A stretch of 48,025 nt of DNA from an uncultured Clostridia bacterium (GTDB lineage Bacteria > Bacillota > Clostridia > Oscillospirales > Ruminococcaceae). Numbering within the stretch: position 1 is the stretch's first letter; every line of letters starts with the position of its first letter. Below are positions 33,243-42,388 of the stretch, one piece after another. The notes beneath the pieces are model-generated. The model searched no databases. It was not told the origin of the DNA and worked only from the letters and a program-made list of their open reading frames with translations. The position numbers and the translations under genes were made by a program. The stretch lies in assembly GCA_944386445.1 (NCBI GenBank), contig CALXBD010000131.1, positions 1 through 48,025 on the forward strand, read 5' to 3'.

Positions 33243-34657
33243 AATTTCCGCTATTTCGGGTTTTGAAAATTTTATCGGCCGCGAGCTTTTCGTTTATGTT
33301 TTTGCCGCTTCTGATGGTATTAGGCGCAGGCTTGGGTGCGCGCGGAGGAGCTGCTTTCTGGATTGGTCCCATGCTTTTGCTGGTGGCTGCCGGTTGTGTC
33401 GGAATGGCATATAAAGCGTGGCTTCATCCCCGATTGGAAAGAAGCTGCGGGATGGGATTGGCGCTGGCTAACATAACGAGTATCCTGCTAGCTGCCGGCT
33501 GCGGATGGGGATGCTTTTATCTCGCGACAAAATTTACTATTCCGGAACCTGTTTACAACTGGACCGGCTTTGCGTTTCCTTTGGCGGCGGGGATCCTGTG
33601 CGGTGTCGCCTTTCTGAGTGGAAGTATCGTTTTTGAACATGGATATGGGGAAATACTTACGCCAACATATCTGGCAGTGCTGACAGGTGTGGATGCGGTC
33701 TGCCTGTTGATTCCGTGGATCATGAAATGGCAGGTCAGTGCTGGGATCCTGGCCGTTGACTATCTGATTGTTATAGGTGTGGCAGCATTTGCACGCAATC
33801 AGTCCAACATTGATTTTCTTATGGCCCGCCGCAAGCATAGCCTCAACCATTTGCCGTCGAAAATGAGATGGTACAGCTTGGGCTTGGTAGGCGGATGCTT
33901 TGCCGTGATAGTCGTCGGCTTTCTCCTTCGGGGACAACTCGCGGGACTGCTTCGGTGGTGCTTGGAGATCCTCAGGCGGGGCTTGGTGCAGCTGATTCAG
34001 TGGCTTTTCGGAGGCACAAGCGAAACAGAGGAACTTCCTCCCGACCCGTCGGCGCCTGAAATAGCTCCGCCGGATTTGGGGCTTGCTGAAGAGAGCGGCC
34101 CCAGCATTTTCTGGACTATTTTCGGATGGCTGATGCTCTTGGGTGTGTTAGTATTGATCTTCTATTACAGAAGAGAGATCCTGGGAGGCCTCCGGAATTT
34201 TGGCCGTAAAATAGGAGAATTGCTTCATCGCCTGCTTTTCCGAAAAGGAAGAATGATACCTGCTGGCAATCAGGAAGGCTATTATGAGGACGATATTGAG
34301 GATCTTCCCAGGGAACCTGCCCCTAAGACAGTCAAAAAGCATCGTCCGTATGATATGAAGAATTGGCGGAAGGAATACCGGCTGTATCGTGGCATGGCGG
34401 ATGGGGAAGATAAGGTTCGAGCTGGATATCGCCTTGCAATGCTCTATTTGTTGTTAAAGCGGGTCCCGCTGACTTCTTCGGATACTCCGACTGAGATTCT
34501 TCAAAAAAGCGAAAAAGTATTGCCTTCAAATTTGTTTTCGAATGTTACGACCGCCTATCGTCAGGTCAGATACGCTGAGATGATGCCATCCTCTCAGCAG
34601 ATACAGCAATTGTCCGAAATGCTGGGAAATTGCGCCGCAGGAAAAGAAACGGTTTGA
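33239..34657 (+). CDS. Multi-pass membrane protein with DUF4129-like C-terminus
   Basis: 472 residues. About six TMs fill residues 10-230 (FSFMFLPLLMVLGAGLGA; IGPMLLLVAAGCVGM; MGLALANITSILLAAGC; later LGLVGGCFAVIVVGFLL), then an acidic loop, a further TM (IFWTIFGWLMLLGVLVLIFYY) and a cytoplasmic tail. The tail (VRAGYRLAMLYLLLKRVPLTSSDTPTEIL) follows the DUF4129 pattern seen at the end of transglutaminase-like membrane proteins that accompany MoxR and DUF58, but the transglutaminase domain itself is absent. The start overlaps the DUF58 stop by 4 bp. Confidence 0.7.
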   Translation: MKFPLFRVLKILSAASFSFMFLPLLMVLGAGLGARGGAAFWIGPMLLLVAAGCVGMAYKAWLHPRLERSCGMGLALANITSILLAAGCGWGCFYLATKFTIPEPVYNWTGFAFPLAAGILCGVAFLSGSIVFEHGYGEILTPTYLAVLTGVDAVCLLIPWIMKWQVSAGILAVDYLIVIGVAAFARNQSNIDFLMARRKHSLNHLPSKMRWYSLGLVGGCFAVIVVGFLLRGQLAGLLRWCLEILRRGLVQLIQWLFGGTSETEELPPDPSAPEIAPPDLGLAEESGPSIFWTIFGWLMLLGVLVLIFYYRREILGGLRNFGRKIGELLHRLLFRKGRMIPAGNQEGYYEDDIEDLPREPAPKTVKKHRPYDMKNWRKEYRLYRGMADGEDKVRAGYRLAMLYLLLKRVPLTSSDTPTEILQKSEKVLPSNLFSNVTTAYRQVRYAEMMPSSQQIQQLSEMLGNCAAGKETV

Positions 34658-34675
34658 TAGGCTGATAGGCAAACA

Positions 34676-34706
34676 AAAATCCCGGAGCGTAACTCCGGGA
34701 TTTTTT
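34676..34706. terminator. Bidirectional terminator
   Basis: 10-bp perfect stem (AATCCCGGAG / CTCCGGGATT), 5-nt loop, T-run on the plus and A-run on the minus side, between two convergent genes. Confidence 0.9.
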
Positions 34707-34716
34707 ATGGGAATTT

Positions 34717-36480
34717 TTAATCATCAATATTCATGTCAGCATGTCCGGGTTCAGAATAGCTGTTTCCCATAGTCCTATCGTAGGTCAGAAGGTCCAGAAG
34801 CTCAGAATTCGTGGTAGGATTTACGGCCACTGAATAAATCGGCTCCTTTTTCATTTCCTCCAGCACAGTGTCTACAAAGGGGTTTTCAAAGCCAGCCAGC
34901 TGATAGACCAAATGGGGAAGATAAAAGGTGGAGAAGGTTTCTGTGGGCAGGGAGGAAGTATCTAATCCATAGTTGTTCCACACCAACCAGGTCTTTTCAT
35001 AAAGCTTCTCGCAATTGTCCACATTTATGCCAAGATCGCGGTAATAATTGCAGTCAGGTGTGAAAAAGGGAAAATGATCTCCTGTAAACACCAGAATCAC
35101 AGGCTCATCAAAGGTCTTTAAAAAGTTGATAAATTCTTTCAGAGCCTCGTTTGAAACCTGAATGCCGTCAAAATAATTGCTAACTTCCTCACCCTGATCG
35201 TCCAGATACGGTTGATGGTTCTGCATTGTAGTAATATGGATATAGTCGGGACCGTCTGTAGATTTCAGTACCTCTTCCGCTTGGCGGAAGGCGGTGTCAT
35301 CATCGATAAAGTTCCTATAATAGTTGACCGGTACGGTAAAGTCATCCATAAATATCATCTGATCAAAACCGTATTCGCTGTAAACGTCATCACGATCATA
35401 GAAATTAGAACGGTACGGGTGAATATAAGTGGTATTGTAACCCTGTTTTTTATACATGTTGGCAAAGGTATCTTGTTCTACACCGGATTTGAGAAGGTTA
35501 TGAGGAATTCCTGCATTGTTTAAGGACTTGACCGGCAAACCAAACATCAGCTCAAACTCTGTGCGGACGGTACCGTTTCCGTAAGTAGGGACTACACTGG
35601 TGCCGTGGGCGCTTTCTTCCAATACCTCGTCAAATGCTGCATAAATTTTATCGGCGTTTTCTACATTGCCCAGCCGCCGAAAATCGCCAAACGATTCTGA
35701 CATAATGTAGATGATATTAGGCTTAACAGAAGTCGGTTCTGCCTCCACCGGAACCAATAGATCATCGATTACCTCTGCGGAGTATTCCTCCGGCTCCTGA
35801 ACAGAGCTGGTAATTGTCTGATTGATGGAAACGGTAAAGTCCGTAATCAAATTGTTATTTGCAAAACGTGCGTCACTGTCGTATGTATTGTAGGTAGTTG
35901 TATTGTCGATCCCGAAAACAGAGCAAACCGGCGCGAAAAATGCGGGTACGACAATAGACATCACTGTAATGCCGCCAACCACGACTGCCATGGAACAACG
36001 TCTCGGCAAGGAAGCTTTTACCTGCATCCCCGTAAGCCAGATGCATATTACATAGCATGCGATCAGCAAAATCAGTATAAATAGCGCTACATTGAATTTA
36101 AGCCGTGCAAACTTTGAAACATCTGCGATACCGTTTACAAAAATCAGATCGCTAAACATCAAATGACAACCGGTCATGGCGTATTTATGATATTCCACTG
36201 CGGAAATCGTCATAAATAGCAGCCCGGTTATGGTAGCGCCAATCCAAACCCGGCGAAACAGAAAGTTTAAAGTCCAGAAAATGGCGGCAATCAGTAAGCA
36301 GCCAAATATAGTTACCCGGAACCGGTTCCAGGTAAAGTGCAGCATACTGGACAAGCTCTGCATCTGACCTATTTCGGCACAGCAATATAAAACCACTGGA
36401 AACAGGACCACCAGACAGATAGCTATCTTTTTAGAACGGAAGAATTTTAAATTCCGTAGCTTTGAAATCAAACTTCTCAT
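34717..36480 (-). CDS. LTA synthase-family membrane phosphotransferase (sulfatase fold)
   Basis: 587 residues: five TMs in the first 185 residues, then an extracellular alkaline-phosphatase/sulfatase-fold domain from about 250. Active-site elements of LtaS-type enzymes are present: PNIIYIMSESFGDF (metal-binding Glu262), YGNGTVRTEFELMFGLP with a Thr nucleophile candidate at 304 or 307, YIHPYRSNFYDRDDVYSEYGFD, and VFTGDHFPF with the metal-binding Asp-His. Such enzymes transfer glycerol phosphate or related groups from lipids to teichoic acids or surface glycans. GGGGGAGG precedes ATG 36480. Exact acceptor unknown. Confidence 0.85.
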   Translation of the reverse strand: MRSLISKLRNLKFFRSKKIAICLVVLFPVVLYCCAEIGQMQSLSSMLHFTWNRFRVTIFGCLLIAAIFWTLNFLFRRVWIGATITGLLFMTISAVEYHKYAMTGCHLMFSDLIFVNGIADVSKFARLKFNVALFILILLIACYVICIWLTGMQVKASLPRRCSMAVVVGGITVMSIVVPAFFAPVCSVFGIDNTTTYNTYDSDARFANNNLITDFTVSINQTITSSVQEPEEYSAEVIDDLLVPVEAEPTSVKPNIIYIMSESFGDFRRLGNVENADKIYAAFDEVLEESAHGTSVVPTYGNGTVRTEFELMFGLPVKSLNNAGIPHNLLKSGVEQDTFANMYKKQGYNTTYIHPYRSNFYDRDDVYSEYGFDQMIFMDDFTVPVNYYRNFIDDDTAFRQAEEVLKSTDGPDYIHITTMQNHQPYLDDQGEEVSNYFDGIQVSNEALKEFINFLKTFDEPVILVFTGDHFPFFTPDCNYYRDLGINVDNCEKLYEKTWLVWNNYGLDTSSLPTETFSTFYLPHLVYQLAGFENPFVDTVLEEMKKEPIYSVAVNPTTNSELLDLLTYDRTMGNSYSEPGHADMNIDD

Positions 36481-36727
36481 GGACCTCCCCCTTGCTCTCG
36501 TAAAGGATTCGACAAAACAGTATTTCTACAAAAGCTGGGCAAATTGGAAAGGAAACACCTTTCGGCCTTTGTACCCATGAGCATAACAAATTTTTGTGAA
36601 TATTTTATGTCGGTTTCAAAAAATTAAGAAATAACGGGACTTTGCACAAATTTTATAAATCCAATAGGGACTTATCGGAATTTTTACACATATTACAATT
36701 TTAAGTTGTTTTTTTCATCAAAATAAA

Positions 36728-36755
36728 CAGCGGAGCAGGCTAACCTGTTCCGCTG
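36728..36755 (-). terminator. Terminator of the SGNH hydrolase gene
   Basis: 12-bp stem with one mismatch (CAGCGGAACAGG / CCTGCTCCGCTG), 4-nt loop, followed on the minus strand by TTTATTTT. The rest of the 36481-36775 gap is AT-rich; no clear promoter for the LTA synthase-like gene was found. Confidence 0.8.
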
Positions 36756-36775
36756 AAAAAGCATCTGTTTTTGAT

Positions 36776-37408
36776 TTATGCCAAGGCTAAGTCAATCCAT
36801 TTCTGTGCGATCAAAGCATGTCCGGCCGGCAAGGGATGAACTCCATCAGCAGACCAGAAGGCCGGTTCTCTATAAACGCAGGCGGCTGCGAAGATGCCAT
36901 CCATAGGCAGAAACGCATCGGCCAATTCTCTTGCAGCCTTACGGCAGGCCTGAATTTTAGGATCCAAGTCTTCCCGGAATTTGGACTTATCTGCGGAGGA
37001 TTCCAAAAGGAAAGGCTCGATTAAAAGAATTTTCATGTCCGGATTTGCTTCTTTTGCAGAACGAAGCATAGCTGTCAGCCGGTCATAATAATCCTCTGTA
37101 GAAGTGGCAACGCCCCAGTCATATCTCCGCCAGGTATCATTGATACCGATGAGTACAGACAGTACATCAGGCTTGATATCAAGGCAATCTTTTTCCCAAC
37201 GGGCAGACATTTCCAAAGTTCTGTCACCTGAAATACCGCGGTTTACAAAATTGAGATTCCAGTCCGGATGAGCTGCATTCAGCCAATTGGCAATGATATT
37301 CGGATAACCGGTGCCTAAATTCGTAGCAGGATCCGGAGAACCGGTACGACCTGCATCGGTAATACTATCGCCTTGGAAGAGAATCGTGCAGTTTTTGTGC
37401 AAAAGCAT
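36776..37408 (-). CDS. SGNH/GDSL-family hydrolase
   Basis: 210-residue esterase-fold protein. Block I is LFQGDSITDAGR with the nucleophile Ser; block II is the Gly in NRGISGDRT; block III is LIGINDTW with the Asn; block V is SADGVHPLPAGHA with the catalytic Asp and His. No signal peptide, so it is cytoplasmic. Members deacetylate or de-esterify sugars and lipids; the acyl substrate here is unknown. ATG 37408 follows GAGGTG; the in-frame codon at 37429 has no RBS. Confidence 0.88.
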   Translation of the reverse strand: MLLHKNCTILFQGDSITDAGRTGSPDPATNLGTGYPNIIANWLNAAHPDWNLNFVNRGISGDRTLEMSARWEKDCLDIKPDVLSVLIGINDTWRRYDWGVATSTEDYYDRLTAMLRSAKEANPDMKILLIEPFLLESSADKSKFREDLDPKIQACRKAARELADAFLPMDGIFAAACVYREPAFWSADGVHPLPAGHALIAQKWIDLALA

Positions 37409-37491
37409 GTCAAAACACCTCGCTGACAAAATTTTCTTTAGGGTACCTCATTTTTTACAAAAAGTCAAGTGCTAAAGGATAATTTCTGGAA

Positions 37492-37938
37492 TTATTTTTT
37501 GGATTCCACGGTCAGCGTAGAGGTGTCACCCTTTTTCATATTGCTTTCCAATGCCTTGACCAATTCTTTAAAGCTGGTGCTGGAATTGGTAGCGCCGGCT
37601 ACCATGTCGACGTCGTCTGGATTCTGTTTCTTAAGAAGGCTGTCTTCAAGTTTTTGCGTATAATCGGCGGGATAGGTCTGGTAGCCTGCGCCGGTATAGG
37701 CTTCTTTATATTCTTCATCCTCTGTTTTCTTGTCGCCGTCTTCATTAAAGGCGTCAAATTCTACCGCTGTGAATTTTCCGCCTGAAACTGTTACGACAAC
37801 ATATTCCGTCCACCCGTGATCGTCAGGGTCTTTGAACTGTGCACGATAGGTTCCGTCCTGATAGGTATCCGAGCCTTGGCACGAATTGAGCAGTAAGGCA
37901 GTGGATATCGCAAGAAGAGTGATCATCGCTTTTTTCAT
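37492..37938 (-). CDS. FMN-binding-domain lipoprotein
   Basis: 148 residues. Signal peptide with lipobox (ALLLNSC, Cys20), then an FMN-binding domain of the RnfG/NqrC type (DGTYRAQFKDPDDHGWTEYVVVTVSGG, YPADYTQKLEDSLLKKQNP). AGATNSSTSF at 114-123 resembles the [S/T]GA[S/T]xxT motif to which ApbE attaches FMN. Outside the membrane it would shuttle electrons, perhaps linked to Rnf. The divergent neighbour is apbE, which fits. GAAAGGA precedes the ATG. No promoter could be defended. Confidence 0.85.
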   Translation of the reverse strand: MKKAMITLLAISTALLLNSCQGSDTYQDGTYRAQFKDPDDHGWTEYVVVTVSGGKFTAVEFDAFNEDGDKKTEDEEYKEAYTGAGYQTYPADYTQKLEDSLLKKQNPDDVDMVAGATNSSTSFKELVKALESNMKKGDTSTLTVESKK

Positions 37939-38046
37939 GAAAATCTTCCTTTCAATTGGCTCCCAAACAGCGTCTTTTCCGTAAATTCTTGGTTAATATG
38001 CCTTTCAAAATTTTACATTAACGAATTTTGACGCCATGGGGATACC

Positions 38047-38075
38047 TTGACAAAATAGTGAAAAAATAATATCAT
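38047..38075 (+). promoter_or_regulatory. Sigma-A promoter of the apbE-rnf cluster
   Basis: Perfect TTGACA at 38047-38052, a 17-bp spacer, TATCAT at 38070-38075, 55 bp ahead of the apbE start. With the tight gene spacing downstream it may drive the whole 7-kb cluster. Confidence 0.75.
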
Positions 38076-38129
38076 GATACTGTATTTATTTGGCAAAGAG
38101 CAAAAGTTTTGCAAGGAAAAGGGGCGTTT

Positions 38130-39203
38130 TTGATTCAAAAATCTCGTATTGTATTGTTGACTTGTGCGCTTCTTGTTGTCGGAATTCTTGTGTGGCTGGC
38201 CGCACAACGGCGGGAGGAACAACTCACCGATTCTAGTGTCCCCCAGCAAGAGATGGTTTATACCAGCGAGGAGTTCCTGATGGATACCTTTGTAACACAG
38301 CGAACTTCTGGGAATGACGCGGAAAATACTATTCAATCAGTTAATAATTTGCTTCAGAATTTGGAGCAGACATATTCTCTGTATCTGCCGGAATCAGAAA
38401 TCAGCAAAGTGAATGCAGGCGCGGGACTTGGCCCAGTAGAGGTTTCTGAAGAGGTCTTTGACGTAATCCGGCGGAGTTTGGAACTTTCCTCCAAAACGGA
38501 CGGTGTCTTCGATGTAACGATTGCTCCTTTAGTAAAACTGTGGGGAATTACGTCAGCACAGCCAAAAGTGCCCTCTGCTGATGAAATCAGTAATGCTTTG
38601 AGTTATATCGGTTGGGAACAGGTAACTTTGGATGAGGAAAATCAAACCGTTTCCCTGTCTCGACCCGGAGTCTCCCTGGATTTGGGAGCTATTGTCAAAG
38701 GGTATGCTGCAGAGCAATGCAGGACAATCTATCAAGAGGCAGACATCACCGGCGGATTGCTTTCTTTAGGCGGAACGGTAGTTGCAGTCGGAACCCGTCC
38801 GGATGGGACGCCGTTCCAGATCGGAATTCGGGATCCGCAGGGAAGTGCGAATGATATTTTTGGCGTTCTCAGCGGGGAAGACCGCGTTATTGCTACTTCC
38901 GGCGGATATGAGCGCTATTTTGAAGAAGACGGAAAACGATATGAGCATATTTTGGATCCCCGCACGGGATATCCGGTGGAGACAGACCTCATAAGCGTTA
39001 CGGCAGTCAGTGAGGATGGATTGCTGGCTGATTTTCTTTCGACCGCTTTGTATATGTTGGGAAGCCAGACGGTAATGGACAACCTGAACCGTTCAGAGTT
39101 CAGTGTCATTGCGGTTACGGAAGAGGGTAGAATTTTGATTTCAGATGATTTAAAGGAACATTTTATTTTAAAGGAAGAAACAGGCTACACTATGGCTTCC
39201 TGA
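38130..39203 (+). CDS. apbE: FAD:protein FMN transferase
   Basis: Attaches FMN from FAD covalently to Thr/Ser of extracytoplasmic flavoproteins such as RnfD, RnfG and FMN-binding lipoproteins. 357 residues. An N-terminal TM (IVLLTCALLVVGILVWLAA) anchors it outside. Signatures: LDLGAIVKGYAAEQ, GLLSLGGTVVAVG, HILDPRTGYPVE and DGLLADFLSTALYMLG. TTG 38130 is the start (AAGGGG upstream; reads MIQKSRIVLL); the in-frame TTG at 38109 lacks a site. It heads the Rnf cluster, whose RnfD and RnfG carry target motifs. Confidence 0.92.
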   Translation: MIQKSRIVLLTCALLVVGILVWLAAQRREEQLTDSSVPQQEMVYTSEEFLMDTFVTQRTSGNDAENTIQSVNNLLQNLEQTYSLYLPESEISKVNAGAGLGPVEVSEEVFDVIRRSLELSSKTDGVFDVTIAPLVKLWGITSAQPKVPSADEISNALSYIGWEQVTLDEENQTVSLSRPGVSLDLGAIVKGYAAEQCRTIYQEADITGGLLSLGGTVVAVGTRPDGTPFQIGIRDPQGSANDIFGVLSGEDRVIATSGGYERYFEEDGKRYEHILDPRTGYPVETDLISVTAVSEDGLLADFLSTALYMLGSQTVMDNLNRSEFSVIAVTEEGRILISDDLKEHFILKEETGYTMAS

Positions 39204-39222
39204 TTCAGGAGGGAATTGGTTC

Positions 39223-39594
39223 TTGAAGAGATCCGGAAAAAAGGGGCTATGGTTCATAACCGGGGCAGTGATTCTGGCTGTGGGAATCCTTTTGGGATGG
39301 AAATATCTCCGGCCAAAAGGAGCTGCGGCAAGAATTACGTTCGATGGACAAGTCGTGATGACAGTGTCCCTGGATCGGGACCGGGAATTTGCTTTGGAGC
39401 AGGATCCTACGGTGCGGTTCCGGATACAGGATGGGTCGATTGCCTTTGTGGACGCGACCTGTCCCGATAAAATCTGTGAGAAGGCAGGGTATCTTTCACG
39501 AGTGGGAGAAACGGCTGCCTGTTTGCCGCGAAAAACCGTAGTGACGGTGATTGCGGCACCTGAAGAAGGGGAGGCGGATATTATTGCAGGCTGA
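39223..39594 (+). CDS. NusG domain II-containing protein
   Basis: 123 residues. One N-terminal TM (WFITGAVILAVGILLGWKYL) is followed by a NusG-II-type beta domain (ARITFDGQVVMTVSLDRDREF, VRFRIQDGSIAFVDATCPDKICEKAGYL, CLPRKTVVTVIA). Three Cys (in ATCPDKICE and AACLPRK) are conserved in related proteins. Genes of this type often stand next to rnf clusters in Clostridia, but no biochemical role is established. TTG start at 39223, with GGAGGG upstream. Confidence 0.8.
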   Translation: MKRSGKKGLWFITGAVILAVGILLGWKYLRPKGAAARITFDGQVVMTVSLDRDREFALEQDPTVRFRIQDGSIAFVDATCPDKICEKAGYLSRVGETAACLPRKTVVTVIAAPEEGEADIIAG

Positions 39595-40132
39595 ACGGCC
39601 ATCAGCCGCACGCAGGGCGGCTGTTATGGGACTGCTGTTGGCATTGGCGGTTGCGCTGAATTTGGCGGAGAGCTTTCTCCCTGCTTTGCCGATGCTGCCT
39701 CCGGGAGTCAAGCCGGGTCTTTCCAATATTGTGACAATATATGGCCTTTTCTATTTGGGAGCCGGAAATGCTCTGTGTATCGCCGTGCTGAAATCAACAT
39801 TTGTTCTGATTACCAGGGGAGTTACCGCCGGAGCATTGAGCGTATCAGGCGGGATTCTCTCCGTTTTGGCGATGCTCGCCGTGCGGAAGCTGTTGACAGA
39901 CAAAGAGGCTGTTATCAGTATTTCCGGCGCCGTATTTCATAATTTTGGCCAACTGTGTGTGGCTGCTTTCATGTTAAAAAGTACAGCGGTCTTTTATTAT
40001 TTGCCGGTACTGCTGGCAGCCGGAGTTTTGATGGGGTGGGTTACATCCGCCTTGCTTCGGGTAGCTCTGCCCGTTCTGGGAAGGGTCGCTGTGCCTTCGC
40101 ATATTCAAAAACACTCCGGAAAGGATGGATGA
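39584..40132 (+). CDS. Gx transporter family protein (heptaprenyl diphosphate synthase component I-like)
   Basis: 182-residue membrane protein, about five TMs (GLLLALAVALNLAESFLPALP; LSNIVTIYGLFYLGAGNALCIAVL; LSVSGGILSVLAMLAV; VFYYLPVLLAAGVLMGWV). PPGVKPGLSNIV is the family hallmark. Members are annotated both as Gx transporters and as HepI-like subunits; their place beside rnf is common but unexplained. TTG 39584, inside the end of the NusG-II gene, is preceded by GGGGAGG at 9-nt spacing. Confidence 0.82.
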   Translation: MQAERPSAARRAAVMGLLLALAVALNLAESFLPALPMLPPGVKPGLSNIVTIYGLFYLGAGNALCIAVLKSTFVLITRGVTAGALSVSGGILSVLAMLAVRKLLTDKEAVISISGAVFHNFGQLCVAAFMLKSTAVFYYLPVLLAAGVLMGWVTSALLRVALPVLGRVAVPSHIQKHSGKDG

Positions 40133-40133
40133 A

Positions 40134-41420
40134 ATGCTCAAACTGAATGGTCTCAAACTGCTTCATTTTAAGAACTCACAAGATGCACAGACTGTGGATA
40201 TTCCTCTTCCTAAGACGGTTAAAATCCCGATGCAGCAGCATATGGGCGCACCTTGTACACCCACTGTAAAAGTCGGCGACCAGGTTCGGGTCGGACAGCT
40301 GATCGGAGACAGTGACCAGCCATTTTCGGTCCCCGTACACTGCTCTGTTTCCGGCACCGTAACGGCTTTGGAGGATTATGTTACCTCCGGGGGACTTCCG
40401 GCCAAACGTGTCGTTGTGGAGACGGATGGACTTCAGACCCCGGTGGAATGTTCGCCGCATACCGTTACAAATCAGGCGGAACTGGTGGAAGCAGCCCGGA
40501 ATGCAGGCTTGGCAGGCTTGGGAGGCGCAGGCTTTCCAACCCATATCAAGCTGGGATACAAAGACGTGGACCGGCTGGATACACTGGTCATTAATGCCGC
40601 TGAATGTGAGCCATATATTACTTCGGACTACCGGGAAATGATGGAATATCCGGATGATATTATTGAAGGTATTCAGGCGGTTATGAAATGCCTGAATATC
40701 GGCAGGGCTTACATCGGGATCGAGGATAATAAACCCGCGGCAATCGCCTTGCTGAATCAAAAGGCTGCGGGAACAAGTATTCGTGTGGAAGCACTGCGGA
40801 GCATCTACCCTCAGGGCGCAGAAAAGGTGATTATTTATAATACCACCGGACGGATCGTCGAGGAAGGTGAGCTTCCTGCCGATAAAGGCGTGGTGGTGAT
40901 GAATGTTACGACGGTCGCAAATCTAAGCAGGTATCTGAGGACAGGTATGCCGCTCACCCACAAGCGTGTTACTGTGGACGGCAACTTCGTGGAAAAACCA
41001 ATGAATGTCCGGGTTCCAATCGGAACATCTGTGGAGGATTTATTGAATTTTGCAGGGATCGACCGTGAACGGGTGAAAAAGGCGCTGATGGGCGGCCCAA
41101 TGATGGGTCTTGCTATGGAAAATCTGGATACGCCTATCATCAAGAATAACAACGCGATTGTCCTCTTTGATGAGGCAGAGGCTGAAGCGCCGCATACTAC
41201 CGCCTGCATCCGCTGCGGCAGGTGTATTGATGTCTGTCCGATGAATCTTATGCCGGCAAATTTGGAAAAGGCCTTTGACGCCGGGGATAAGGAAGAGTTG
41301 GAACGGCTGAAAGTGGGACTTTGTATCAATTGCGGCAGCTGCACTTATGTATGCCCGGCCAAGCGCAATCTGGCGCAGAAGCACCAGCTGGCTAAGGCCA
41401 TGCTGCGGCGTAAAAAATAG
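40134..41420 (+). CDS. rnfC: Rnf electron transport complex subunit C
   Basis: 428 residues. Peripheral NADH-binding subunit of Rnf, which couples electron flow from reduced ferredoxin to NAD with Na+ or H+ export. N-terminal biotinyl-like fold, NADH/FMN-binding Rossmann part (AARNAGLAGLGGAGFPTHIKL, INAAECEPYITSDYREM), SLBB domain, and two [4Fe-4S] motifs at 358-368 (CIRCGRCIDVCP) and 397-407 (CINCGSCTYVCP). ATG 40134 sits 9 nt after AAAGG and starts 1 bp after the Gx stop; the ATG at 40125 has no room for an RBS. Confidence 0.96.
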   Translation: MLKLNGLKLLHFKNSQDAQTVDIPLPKTVKIPMQQHMGAPCTPTVKVGDQVRVGQLIGDSDQPFSVPVHCSVSGTVTALEDYVTSGGLPAKRVVVETDGLQTPVECSPHTVTNQAELVEAARNAGLAGLGGAGFPTHIKLGYKDVDRLDTLVINAAECEPYITSDYREMMEYPDDIIEGIQAVMKCLNIGRAYIGIEDNKPAAIALLNQKAAGTSIRVEALRSIYPQGAEKVIIYNTTGRIVEEGELPADKGVVVMNVTTVANLSRYLRTGMPLTHKRVTVDGNFVEKPMNVRVPIGTSVEDLLNFAGIDRERVKKALMGGPMMGLAMENLDTPIIKNNNAIVLFDEAEAEAPHTTACIRCGRCIDVCPMNLMPANLEKAFDAGDKEELERLKVGLCINCGSCTYVCPAKRNLAQKHQLAKAMLRRKK

Positions 41421-41443
41421 GGGAAAAGGAGCGTAACAAACTG

Positions 41444-42388
41444 ATGAATTCCTACATTGTATCACCCTCGCCCCATATCCGGAGCGGAAGAACCACCCGC
41501 AGGATCATGCTGGATGTGATTATTGCCTTGTGTCCTGCACTGATTGCCTCTATTGTCATTTTCGGCTGGCGGGCGCTTCTGGTGGCTGCTGTATGTGTCG
41601 GGTCATGTATCCTGATCGAATACCTTTGCCGGTTGGTAATGAAAAAAGAGCAGACCATCGGCGATTTGAGCGCCGTCGTCACTGGATTGCTGCTTGCTAT
41701 GAACCTGCCGGCTTCGGTGCCGCTGTGGGTGGCCATGATCGGCTGCTTTTTTGCCATCGCGGTGGTGAAGCAGCTGTTCGGCGGAATCGGTCAAAACTTT
41801 GCAAATCCAGCCATCGCAGCGCGCGTTCTGCTGCTGATGTCTTTTTCCGGATACATGACGAATTTCAGTACCCCTCAATCCTATTTGGGAGTGGATACCG
41901 TCGCTTCGGCGACTCCGTTGGTACAGCTGGCAAATGGCGGCGATGTTCCAACCCTCCTTCAGATGTTTTTGGGCGTCAAGGCTTCCTGCGCGGTAGGCGA
42001 AGTCAGTGCGGCCGCGCTGCTGCTGGGCGGAATTTATCTGGTGATCCGAAGAGTGATTAAACCGATTACGCCCTTGGTGTTTATCGCAACTGTCTTTCTG
42101 CTGAGCGGCGCCCTCGGAATGGATCCCGTAAAACAGATCCTTTCCGGCGGATTGATGTTGGGCGCTATCTTTATGGCGACTGACTATACTACCAGTCCTT
42201 CCACCAACTGGGGCAAGGTGGTCTTTGCTCTTGGCTGCGGACTGATTACTGTTTTGATTCGGAAATACGGCAGTTATCCGGAAGGTGTTTCTTATGCGAT
42301 CCTGCTGATGAATATTCTGACTCCTCAGCTGGATAAGCTCTTTGTCCACAAGCCATTGGGCGGAAAGAAGGTGGAGAAGCATGCGTAA
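41444..42388 (+). CDS. rnfD: Rnf electron transport complex subunit D
   Basis: Integral membrane subunit (314 residues, about ten TMs) with a covalently bound FMN. The flavinylation site is SATPL at 155-159 (Thr157), matching S(G)AT in RnfD/NqrB. Other hallmarks: NPAIAARVLLLMSFSGYMT and MATDYTTSPSTNWGK. AAGGAG precedes ATG 41444; the end overlaps rnfG by 8 bp. Confidence 0.96.
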   Translation: MNSYIVSPSPHIRSGRTTRRIMLDVIIALCPALIASIVIFGWRALLVAAVCVGSCILIEYLCRLVMKKEQTIGDLSAVVTGLLLAMNLPASVPLWVAMIGCFFAIAVVKQLFGGIGQNFANPAIAARVLLLMSFSGYMTNFSTPQSYLGVDTVASATPLVQLANGGDVPTLLQMFLGVKASCAVGEVSAAALLLGGIYLVIRRVIKPITPLVFIATVFLLSGALGMDPVKQILSGGLMLGAIFMATDYTTSPSTNWGKVVFALGCGLITVLIRKYGSYPEGVSYAILLMNILTPQLDKLFVHKPLGGKKVEKHA

